Shown: piece after piece, positions 6,834-12,069 of the stretch
How the letters are laid out: each line of letters opens with the position of its first letter
Numbering within the stretch: position 1 is the stretch's first letter
Assembly: GCA_039027055.1 (NCBI GenBank)
Contig: JBCCLD010000111.1
Coordinates: forward strand, 1 to 12,069
Direction of reading: 5' to 3'
Source of the DNA: JBCBEX01 sp039027055
GTDB taxonomy: Bacteria; Bacteroidota; Rhodothermia; Rhodothermales; Rubricoccaceae
Length of the DNA: 12,069 bases
Notes under the pieces: generated by a model
Told to the model about the DNA's origin: nothing
Databases searched by the model: none
The model's input: only the letters and a program-made list of their open reading frames with translations
Program-made: the position numbers and the translations under genes

Positions 6834-6854
6834 ATCGAACCCATCGCCTTCGAT
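6834..6854. promoter_or_regulatory. Second inverted repeat abutting the lipoprotein start codon
   Basis: ATCGAA (6834-6839) and TTCGAT (6849-6854) pair around a 9-nt centre, ending one base before the ATG at 6856. It follows the 8-bp dyad at 6805-6829 by four bases and has the same 9-nt spacing. In the mRNA it would place the start codon next to a stem, which could affect initiation. The short stem also makes chance plausible. Confidence 0.3.
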
Positions 6855-6855
6855 C

Positions 6856-7341
6856 ATGCCTCGGCTTTTGCTCCTCGGCGCGCTACTCTTGAGTGGCTGT
6901 TCCCTCTTCGGCGACAGCGACGACGCTATTTCGTCAACGACCGTGCTGGCCAGTGGCGCGAGCTACGGCCTGTGCTTCGGCTACTGTCTGACGGATCTGA
7001 GGGTCACGCAGGACAGGGGCGTCTCCGTTGCCACGATCACCTGGAGCGGCTGGACGTCTGAGGTGGAGCCGGTCTCTGCGTCCCGCGTCCTCACCACCAG
7101 CGAGGCTGAGGCGCTGGAGCATGCGTTCGACCGCAAGCGCTTGCTGGAAGCCGAGGACGTGTATGGCTGTCCCGGCTGCGACGACGGCGGTTCTGAATAC
7201 GTCGAACTGAGCGATGGCAGCGTGGAAAAGCGCGTGACCTTCGAAGCCGGCGCCGACGTTCCAGGGTTGGACGCCTACATCGCCGTGATGCGCGACGTGC
7301 GGGCGTCGTTTGCCGAACAGGCTCCCGCGTACGCCCCATGA
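6856..7341 (+). CDS. Small lipoprotein with paired cysteines (unidentified)
   Basis: The 161-residue product starts MPRLLLLGALLLSGCSLFGD. This is a lipoprotein signal with lipobox LSGC and the lipidated Cys at position 15, so it should be anchored in the inner or outer membrane facing the periplasm. I chose the ATG at 6856 because the lipoprotein signal begins there; the frame also has an ATG at 6808, but the added residues look non-coding and overlap the dyad. After a short linker come SYGLCFGYCLTDLRV, with C40 and C44 spaced CxxxC, and VYGCPGCDDGGSEYVEL, with C105 and C108 spaced CxxC. The middle part (TITWSGW, SEAEALEHAF) loosely recalls small Bacteroidota lipoproteins with a C-x-G-x-C-style start of a beta domain, but I cannot assign a family. 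It converges with the downstream barrel-type gene with only 2 bp between stop codons. Confidence 0.78.
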   Translation: MPRLLLLGALLLSGCSLFGDSDDAISSTTVLASGASYGLCFGYCLTDLRVTQDRGVSVATITWSGWTSEVEPVSASRVLTTSEAEALEHAFDRKRLLEAEDVYGCPGCDDGGSEYVELSDGSVEKRVTFEAGADVPGLDAYIAVMRDVRASFAEQAPAYAP

Positions 7342-7343
7342 CT

Positions 7344-8054
7344 TCACCACAGTCGCAGTAGGTGCACGCTCACGAGCGGCGTCCCGAAGTAGCGCTTCGA
7401 CGGGTCTTCGACGTCGGGGTTGAGTTCGAGGAGGTCTACCGGTTCAAAGAAATACGTGCCGTGGTAGCCGATGCGGAGGCCCTGCGTCGTGCGGCGGCTC
7501 CGCCCGAAGTAGGCGCCTACCGAGAGGGTGCCGCCCAGACCCATCCGGAAGCTCCCGTTGCCAAAGCCTCCGAACACGCCCTCGAGCGGCTCGCCGCTGT
7601 CCCGGATACCGTTGCCGTCCGCGTCGTCGAAATAAGGCCACTGGTAGCCGATTGTGGGACCCCCAGCGACCTGCAGGAAGGGCCTGAAGTTGTCCTCGAT
7701 GGCGTCGCGGAAGAGTCGCTGTTCGATGCCCGCATGCAGCGGCACCATGCCGAAGTAGTTGCGCTTGAGCGGCACCACCGTCTCGCCGAAGAAGCCGATG
7801 AAGAACTGCTGCTCGCGCTCGTCCTTGCCCGGATTGACGCTCATCTCGACGAAGAGCGACGTCGTCTCGCTGAGGCCGGCGCGGAGCACACCGCCGAGGC
7901 CGAATCCGTCATTGGTGAGCCGGATGGAGAGCCCGGCCCCCGTCATGAACGTCGGCGGACCCAGCGTGTCGGGCACAGCCGCCGGTGGCACCGGCCCTGG
8001 CTGGGACAGCGCCGAGAGCGGAGCGAGGAGGACGAGGACGAGAACCAGGGGCAT
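7344..8054 (-). CDS. Secreted outer-membrane barrel-type protein with calcium-binding-like loop
   Basis: The 236-residue product has a short signal peptide (MPLVLVLVLLAPLSALSQ, cleavage after LSALS or nearby) and a Pro-rich linker (GPVPPAAVPDTLGPP). The rest suits beta-strands: GLSIRLTNDGFGLGGVLRAG, TSLFVEMSV, QQFFIGFFGETVVPL, RLGGTLSVGAYFG-like repeats, GLRIGYHGTYFF. The sequence ends VSVHLLRLW, and a terminal aromatic residue is typical of substrates of the BAM outer-membrane assembly machinery. Residues 144-155 (DADGNGIRDSGE) form an EF-hand/SdrD-like Asp-rich loop, likely on an extracellular turn. I do not recognise a named family. The ATG at 8054 starts the hydrophobic segment; the frame is open upstream to 8165, and a non-ATG start there would give a poorer signal. 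It is divergent from the methyltransferase gene across 261 bp and convergent with the lipoprotein gene. Confidence 0.78.
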   Translation of the reverse strand: MPLVLVLVLLAPLSALSQPGPVPPAAVPDTLGPPTFMTGAGLSIRLTNDGFGLGGVLRAGLSETTSLFVEMSVNPGKDEREQQFFIGFFGETVVPLKRNYFGMVPLHAGIEQRLFRDAIEDNFRPFLQVAGGPTIGYQWPYFDDADGNGIRDSGEPLEGVFGGFGNGSFRMGLGGTLSVGAYFGRSRRTTQGLRIGYHGTYFFEPVDLLELNPDVEDPSKRYFGTPLVSVHLLRLW

Positions 8055-8110
8055 GCCGCACGCTACCACCGCCACGGGCAGGGAGCAAGGCAAATTTCCT
8101 ACAGGTCGAG

Positions 8111-8129
8111 AACCGACGCGCGTTCGGTT
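8111..8129. promoter_or_regulatory. Inverted repeat in the barrel gene/methyltransferase intergenic region
   Basis: AACCGA (8111-8116) and TCGGTT (8124-8129) flank a 7-nt CGCGCGT centre, between the divergent starts at 8054 and 8316. It could be an operator. The same intergenic region also has CGTATACT at 8187-8194 on the plus strand, a possible -10, and a 12-bp palindrome GACGCGCGCGTC at 8221-8232. No well-spaced -35 accompanies the -10-like sequence. In GC-rich DNA the CG palindrome is weak evidence. Confidence 0.28.
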
Positions 8130-8286
8130 GGACGGTCCCGGCCAGAGAACGCGCGGAGATTGCACGCTGCGCTGCCCGCGTCTGCCCGTATACTCTTCGC
8201 CGACGGAACCTAGGCGCGACGACGCGCGCGTCTAATGCCGCGCCCCGGCGTTGGGAGCGGTGTTCTCTACCACAGAGCCGTCTACC

Positions 8287-8299
8287 CTCGCACACCCTC
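8287..8299 (+). promoter_or_regulatory. 13-nt leader element, copy 1 (before methyltransferase)
   Basis: CTCGCACACCCTC ends 16 nt before the methyltransferase ATG. An identical copy lies before the next gene (9200-9212, 19 nt before its ATG). It is C-rich and cannot act as a Shine-Dalgarno sequence. It may mark the transcript 5' end, an initial transcribed region, or a regulator or leader-RNA site. The role is inference; the identity is seen directly. Confidence 0.45.
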
Positions 8300-8315
8300 C
8301 AGCCCTCCCGTGTCG

Positions 8316-9128
8316 ATGAGCGCACCCTCTGCGACCGTCCCCGACAGCGCCGCTGCCTCGAACGCTAAAGCGTTCTGGGACGAAACCCTCCGCCAGAAGA
8401 CCCTGCCCGTCATCGATCCGGCGGCGTTCTACGAGAACTGGCGCTTTACGAAGCGTGCCTTCCTCGATCGCCTCGGCGACCCCGCGGGCAAGCGCGTCCT
8501 CGAAGTCGGCTGTGGGAACGGCCACCTCTCGATGTACATGGCGAAGCTCGGCGCGCACGTGACCGCGACCGACTTCTCGACGACATCCATCGAGCAGCTG
8601 GCCCCGCTCGCAGAAAAAAACGGCGTCGCCGACCGCGTCGTCGGTCACCAGTGCGACGCGCTCGACCTGCGTGAGCTCCTCGACGGCGGCGGCGAGCCGT
8701 ACGACCTCGTCTACGGCAAGTACATCCTCCACCACGTCGAGCCGTTCGACCAGTTTGCCGACGTGCTCCGCGACGTGACCGCCGAGGGCGGCCGCGGCGT
8801 TTTCTTGGAGAACAACGGCCGCAACCCGCTCCTGAACTTCTCGCGCACCTACCTCGCTGGTCGCGGCGGCATCCCCAAGCACGGCGACGACGACGAGATC
8901 CCGCTCCTGCCTGAGGAGATCGAGATGCTGCGCGCGCGCTTCCCGCACGTCGAGGTGCTGCACCCCGACTTCGTGTTCTTCCGCAAGCTGAACACGTATG
9001 TTTTCAAGCACCAAGCGAAATACGGACGCCTCCTCAAGCTGACGAAGGACATCGACCAGGCGCTCTGGCGCACGGTCCCACCCGTGCGGAAGTACAGCTA
9101 CTACCAGATCGTCGAGTTCGCTCGGTAG
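8316..9128 (+). CDS. SAM-dependent class I methyltransferase
   Basis: The 270-residue protein has a Rossmann-type methyltransferase core. Motif I is VLEVGCGNG (61-69), binding S-adenosylmethionine; the acidic residue after strand 2 is D86 in VTATDFS; CDALDL (113-118) lies in the adenine-binding position, and PYDLVYGKYILHHVEP (128-143) is strand 4. The segment before the core (KAFWDETLRQ, FYENWRFTKRAFLDRL) and the aromatic, basic C-terminus (KYGRLLKLTKDIDQALWRTV) are accessory. The substrate cannot be read from sequence. The downstream glycosyltransferases and sulfotransferase suggest a sugar or glycan-lipid, but that is inference. I chose the ATG at 8316 because it follows a C/T-rich leader and removes a poorly coding extension (from 8235). 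The gene lies 103 nt upstream of the GT4 gene and shares its 13-nt leader element. No transmembrane segment or signal peptide is visible, so it is cytoplasmic. Confidence 0.88.
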   Translation: MSAPSATVPDSAAASNAKAFWDETLRQKTLPVIDPAAFYENWRFTKRAFLDRLGDPAGKRVLEVGCGNGHLSMYMAKLGAHVTATDFSTTSIEQLAPLAEKNGVADRVVGHQCDALDLRELLDGGGEPYDLVYGKYILHHVEPFDQFADVLRDVTAEGGRGVFLENNGRNPLLNFSRTYLAGRGGIPKHGDDDEIPLLPEEIEMLRARFPHVEVLHPDFVFFRKLNTYVFKHQAKYGRLLKLTKDIDQALWRTVPPVRKYSYYQIVEFAR

Positions 9129-9199
9129 ACCACTCGCCTCACAGGACGCGCCCCGGTCCTTAGACGCCCGGCACGTTGTGTGCGGGGCATCGCCGTTCT

Positions 9200-9212
9200 C
9201 TCGCACACCCTC
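9200..9212 (+). promoter_or_regulatory. 13-nt leader element, copy 2 (before glycosyltransferase)
   Basis: CTCGCACACCCTC here is identical to 8287-8299 and lies 19 nt before the GT4 start codon at 9232. It is preceded by GTTCT, and copy 1 has GTTCTCT about 20 nt upstream of it. The duplicated leader suggests that the GT4 gene has its own transcript start or shares regulation with the methyltransferase, despite the short 103-bp gap. Confidence 0.45.
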
Positions 9213-9231
9213 GCTGCTGGCCCCCTCCGCC

Positions 9232-10422
9232 ATGCACGTCGCGCTGCTTTTTCCCACGCTGCCACCTCGCCTCGATGGCATTGGCGACTACACGGCTCGC
9301 CTCGCCACAGAGCTGGGCGAGCGCGTGCGGACGACCGTGCTGACCGCGCAGACCGACGCGGCACCGATTCCCGGCGTGACGGTGGATATGGCTTTCTCGA
9401 AGACCTCGCGCAAGGGCATCCTGGAGGTCGTGGGCGCCGTGGCCAACCGCTTCGAGGCAGAACGTCCCGACTGGCTGGTGGTGCAGTACAACCCGTTCTC
9501 GTACGGTGCCTACGGCCTAAACCCCTGGCTCCCGCTCGCCATCCGGAGGCTTAAGAAGCGCGTGCCGAGCCTAGGCATCGCGCTCATGATCCACGAGCCG
9601 TTCGTGCCGCTCACGACGCCGACGTACGTTGTCGAGACGCTCTGGCAGCGCCCCACGCTCTGGGCACTTGGGCGCATGGCTGACGCCGTGTTCACGTCCA
9701 TCGCGCCCTGGGCCGAACGCTTCGGGGGGTGGTTCACCCGGGACGATGACGCGCCCATTCGGCACTTGCCCATCGGCTCGAACATCCCGCTCGAAGACGT
9801 GAGCCGCGACGCTGCGCGCGACGAGTTTGGGCTCAGCGACACCTTCGCCGTGGGCCTCTTCGGCAGCGGCTTCACGAAGGGCATGGACGCGCACGTCCGG
9901 CAGGCCATCCTCGCGATCCTCGACGCGCAGCCAAGCGCGACGCTGTGCTACGTCGGACGGCGGGGCGCTGCGCTCCGGGCCGCGCTCAACACGCCGGGCA
10001 GCCGCGACGTGCCCTTCCGCGACCTCGGCCCGCTTCCCGCCGACGCCGTCTCGCGCGCCTTCGCGGCGTTCGACCTCTACCTCGCCCCCTACCCCGACGG
10101 GTTCTCGACCCGGCGTGGCTCGACCATGGTTGCACTCGAGCACGGGACGCCAACCGTAACTACGCTCGGACACCTCTCCGATCCGCTCGTGCATGCGCAG
10201 GCAGGCCAGGCGTTCGAGGCGTTGCCGTCGAATGACCCGGCGGCGTTCGCCCAAGCCGCGGCGGCGTTGGCAGGCGACGACGCAACGCGCGCCACGCTCG
10301 GGCGTAATGCGCAGGCGCTCTATGCCACGCAGTTCGACTGGCCACTCGTCGCCGAGCGCTTGCTCGACGCGCTCGGGCACGACGGCGTTGCAGCGCAGAA
10401 CCGCGAGGTGCAGCATGCCTGA
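9232..10422 (+). CDS. Glycosyltransferase, GT4-type (GT-B fold)
   Basis: The 396-residue cytoplasmic enzyme begins MHVALLFPTLPPRLDGIGDY, where the glycine-rich DGIGDYT is the acceptor-side loop of GT4-like enzymes. The N-terminal domain runs to about residue 190 (DWLVVQYNPFSYGAYGLNPW, MIHEPFVPL). The C-terminal donor-binding domain follows from FAVGLFGSGFTKGMDAHVRQ (206-225), through LCYVGRRG, to LYLAPYPDGFSTRRGSTMVA (282-301) and LEHGTPTVTTLGHLSDPLV, the nucleotide-sugar site. It would transfer a sugar from an NDP- or lipid-linked donor to a glycan acceptor; donor and acceptor are not determinable here. A start at 9178 would extend the protein over the conserved leader element, so 9232 is preferred. 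The last 8 bp overlap the sulfotransferase start, which indicates translational coupling. Confidence 0.9.
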   Translation: MHVALLFPTLPPRLDGIGDYTARLATELGERVRTTVLTAQTDAAPIPGVTVDMAFSKTSRKGILEVVGAVANRFEAERPDWLVVQYNPFSYGAYGLNPWLPLAIRRLKKRVPSLGIALMIHEPFVPLTTPTYVVETLWQRPTLWALGRMADAVFTSIAPWAERFGGWFTRDDDAPIRHLPIGSNIPLEDVSRDAARDEFGLSDTFAVGLFGSGFTKGMDAHVRQAILAILDAQPSATLCYVGRRGAALRAALNTPGSRDVPFRDLGPLPADAVSRAFAAFDLYLAPYPDGFSTRRGSTMVALEHGTPTVTTLGHLSDPLVHAQAGQAFEALPSNDPAAFAQAAAALAGDDATRATLGRNAQALYATQFDWPLVAERLLDALGHDGVAAQNREVQHA

Positions 10423-11401
10423 GACGCTCGCCCAGCCCATCTCTACGCCGCTGGCAGCCGATGCACCGGTCAAGGTGCTCTTCATCGCCGGGTGGGGGCG
10501 GAGTGGCAGTACGCTCGTGGGCAACGTGCTTGGGAGCGTAGACGGCCTCGTCCACCTCGGTGAGGTACGGCACGTCTGGGAGCGCGGCGTCCGCGACAAC
10601 GCCATCTGCGGCTGCGGCGAGCGCTTCAACGCGTGCCCCGTCTGGCGCCCCGCCTTCGACGCCGCTTTTCCTCCTAGCGATTACCCCGACGGCGTCGACT
10701 GGGCTCGCATGGCGCGCATCCGAGAGGCGCTGCCCCAAATTAAAGGGCTGATCCCGCATCTACTCACGGGGCGTACGACCTTCGACCACCCCGAGGCAGC
10801 CGACTATCACGCCGGCCTCCGACGGATGTACCAGGCGCTCCGCGAGTCCTCCGGCGCGCGCGTGCTGGTCGATTCGTCGAAGTTTCCGTCGTACGCGGAG
10901 TCGCTGCAGCAAACCGGCGCGGTGGACCTCCACGTGCTCCACCTCGTCCGCGACCCGCGTGCCTCGGCCTACTCATGGCGCAAGAAAATCACCCGCAAGG
11001 ACGGCGGCGGGGCGGCCGAGATGCAGCGCTTCACGACGGCGGCGAGCGCCCGCAAGTGGTCGGCGTGGAACGGCGTGCTGGAACTGATGCGACGCCGCGC
11101 CCCGACCCGCTACCAGCGGCTGCGCTACGAGGACTTCATCGCCGCGCCGGAAGCTTCTGTGCGCCGCGTCCTCGACTGGATCGACGAGCCCGCCGCCACG
11201 TTGCCCTTCGTTGCGCCGGACGCGGTGGCGATGGGCGAGAACCACACGGTGTGGGGCAATCCGAAACGGACGGCGGGTGGCACGGTACAGCTTCGCATGG
11301 ACGACGCCTGGCGCGCGCATCTCCCGACGCGGGACCGCGCTACAGTGACGGCGCTGACGTGGCCGTTCCTGCTGAAGTATGGCTACGTGGGAGGGCGATG
11401 A
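10415..11401 (+). CDS. Sulfotransferase family protein (PAPS-dependent, predicted)
   Basis: The 328-residue protein carries the 5'-phosphosulfate-binding loop GWGRSGSTLVGNVLG (26-40) near the N-terminus. The 3'-phosphate-binding segment LHLVRDPRASAYSWRKK (175-191) has the expected Arg (R179) and Ser (S187). Later motifs are KWSAWNGVLELM (214-225), RLRYEDFIAAP (235-245) and WGNPKRTAGGT (280-290). The ICGCGERFNACPVW region (64-77) is a cysteine cluster seen in related bacterial sulfotransferases. It would transfer sulfate from 3'-phosphoadenosine 5'-phosphosulfate to an acceptor hydroxyl or amine; next to glycosyltransferases, a sugar is the likely target. It starts inside the end of the GT4 gene (8-bp overlap) and ends with an ATGA overlap with the next gene. 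The ATG at 10415 is chosen because residues upstream of it in the same frame are an antiparallel-style shadow of the GT4 gene. Confidence 0.9.
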   Translation: MPETLAQPISTPLAADAPVKVLFIAGWGRSGSTLVGNVLGSVDGLVHLGEVRHVWERGVRDNAICGCGERFNACPVWRPAFDAAFPPSDYPDGVDWARMARIREALPQIKGLIPHLLTGRTTFDHPEAADYHAGLRRMYQALRESSGARVLVDSSKFPSYAESLQQTGAVDLHVLHLVRDPRASAYSWRKKITRKDGGGAAEMQRFTTAASARKWSAWNGVLELMRRRAPTRYQRLRYEDFIAAPEASVRRVLDWIDEPAATLPFVAPDAVAMGENHTVWGNPKRTAGGTVQLRMDDAWRAHLPTRDRATVTALTWPFLLKYGYVGGR

Positions 11402-12069
11402 GTGAGTTGCTTAGTTCAAACGCGCCCTCTGCTCGGGTTGACAGTCGCCGTGATCCCGTGTCGACCCAAGCGGTCTCGCTCGCAAGCGAAGGGGACAGTG
11501 CGGTTGTCGAGCCAGTGCGCACGGGCCAGCATCGAATGCCCACGGTCGGGATCGTGATGCCGCTGGCGGAGCAGCGGGGTGGGGCGGAGTTGCTGTTATT
11601 GCAACTACTTCGAGCCAACGAGGCGCTGGTTGCCCACGGAGAAGCTGGGTGCCGCTACGCCGTCGCGTTTCTCGAAGACGGGCCGATGGCCGAGACCGTC
11701 CGCGGCCTCGGTGTCCAAGTCGAGGTGTTCGAAGCGGGCCGCGTGCGGCAGGTCGGGCGGCAGGTCGGCACGGTGCGGCAGATCGCATCGTGGCTACGCG
11801 GCCTCGACGCCGATGCGGCGCTCGCGTGGATGCCGAAGGGGCACCTCTACAGCGGTCCGGCCGCGCTCCTCGCCCGCATCCCGGCCTTCTGGTTCCAGCA
11901 CACCATCACCTCGAAAAATCCGATCCACCGCATGGCGACGATGCTTCCCTCGGCGTCGATCCTGTGCTGCTCCGAGGCTGCCAAGGCGGGTCAGGCGACC
12001 CTCTGGCCGTCGCGCCGCGCCGAGGTGCTCTATCCCGCCGTCAACCTCGCGCGCTTCGACGCGGATGCG
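11398..12069 (+). CDS. Second GT4-type glycosyltransferase, 3' end outside the window
   Basis: The frame is open from the ATG at 11398 to the window edge (224 codons), and its start overlaps the sulfotransferase stop as ATGA. Residues 48-71 (PTVGIVMPLAEQRGGAELLL followed by LQLL) form the first strand and the GGAE loop of GT4 enzymes. The matching later parts are RYAVAFLEDGPMAETVRGLG (86-105), the AFWFQHTI region, SILCCSEAAKAGQA and VLYPAVNLARFD near the edge, the last being the usual link to the donor-binding domain, which lies outside. The first 46 residues are not family-like and use more AT-ending codons; an alternative start is the ATG at 11536, directly before the conserved part. An in-frame 12-bp tandem duplication (11745-11768) gives RQVG twice. 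Coupled translation with the sulfotransferase supports 11398. Confidence 0.85.
   Translation, partial: MSELLSSNAPSARVDSRRDPVSTQAVSLASEGDSAVVEPVRTGQHRMPTVGIVMPLAEQRGGAELLLLQLLRANEALVAHGEAGCRYAVAFLEDGPMAETVRGLGVQVEVFEAGRVRQVGRQVGTVRQIASWLRGLDADAALAWMPKGHLYSGPAALLARIPAFWFQHTITSKNPIHRMATMLPSASILCCSEAAKAGQATLWPSRRAEVLYPAVNLARFDADA
11745..11768 (+). repeat. In-frame 12-bp tandem duplication
   Basis: GCGGCAGGTCGG occurs at 11745-11756 and again at 11757-11768. The phase is in frame, so the product gains a second RQVG (residues 117-124). A degenerate third unit (GTGCGGCAGATC) follows at 11773-11784. It probably arose by slippage in a surface helix of the glycosyltransferase. Confidence 0.7.

Noticed and set aside
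6826..6845. GAATCGAACC resembles the complement of a tRNA T-loop (GGTTCGATTC)
   Set aside because: Flanking bases do not form a T-stem, and no anticodon or acceptor arm can be drawn. The sequence is part of the second dyad before the lipoprotein gene.
7362..8213. Plus-strand open frame (283 codons) opposite the second barrel-type gene
   Set aside because: The minus-strand reading has a signal peptide, beta-strand pattern and terminal Trp. The plus reading has none.
8221..8232. 12-bp palindrome GACGCGCGCGTC as a binding site
   Set aside because: It is mostly alternating CG, which forms palindromes easily in this composition. Kept only as a note in the intergenic feature.
9143..9160. AGGAC-8 nt-GTCCT hairpin after the methyltransferase stop
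   Set aside because: Five-base stem with no T-run; not enough for a terminator between two genes that may be cotranscribed.
8232..9281. Long minus-strand open frame (349 codons) opposite the methyltransferase
   Set aside because: The plus strand carries a clear SAM-binding motif. The antisense product is an Arg/Val/Glu/Leu-rich shadow without family character.
9571..10629. Long minus-strand open frame (352 codons) opposite the GT4 and sulfotransferase genes
   Set aside because: It crosses two overlapping, well-supported plus-strand genes and shows typical shadow composition (Arg/Glu/Val-rich).

Overview
The window is GC-rich DNA, roughly two-thirds G+C, with strongly GC-biased third codon positions, and it looks like an ordinary bacterial chromosome segment. 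Three observations suggest Bacteroidota in the broad sense, most likely a marine or halophilic Rhodothermia (Salinibacter/Rubricoccus/Rubrivirga-like). One is the secreted carboxypeptidase-regulatory-like protein of a type common in that phylum. Another is that no start codon has a convincing Shine-Dalgarno sequence, and most follow C/T-rich leaders instead. The third is that two secreted proteins carry acidic low-complexity segments. The taxonomic placement is inference from gene content and style.

Layout. The left edge (1-70, minus) may hold the first codons of a gene running out of the window. At 137-1531 (minus) is a secreted carboxypeptidase-regulatory-like protein, divergent from a ChaN/Tiki-like secreted protein (1661-2797, plus) that carries a long acidic insert. 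At 2851-6693 four minus-strand genes follow one another. In transcription order they are a UPF0173 metallo-beta-lactamase-fold hydrolase, a secreted probable outer-membrane barrel protein, a membrane-anchored ExbD/TolR-like protein, and glucose-6-phosphate isomerase (pgi). A five-unit heptanucleotide repeat lies directly in front of the pgi start. At 6856-7341 (plus) is a small cysteine-containing lipoprotein. It converges, with 2 bp between the stop codons, on a second barrel-type protein (7344-8054, minus) that has a calcium-binding-like loop.

From 8316 to the right edge all genes are on the plus strand and form an envelope or exopolysaccharide cluster: a SAM-dependent methyltransferase, a GT4-type glycosyltransferase, a sulfotransferase and the start of a second GT4-type glycosyltransferase. 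The last three overlap (8 bp, then ATGA). The first two share an identical 13-nt element in their leaders. The simplest reading is synthesis of a sulfated and perhaps methylated glycan or glycolipid, with the locus continuing beyond the window.

I see no rRNA, tRNA, CRISPR array, transposase, phage gene or complete mobile element. Every gap between supported genes is shorter than 300 bp. Nothing here proves a new system. The most unusual items are the sulfotransferase/GT4 cluster with its repeated leader element, the heptamer repeat before pgi, the ExbD-like gene without a visible ExbB partner, and the acidic insert in the ChaN-like protein.
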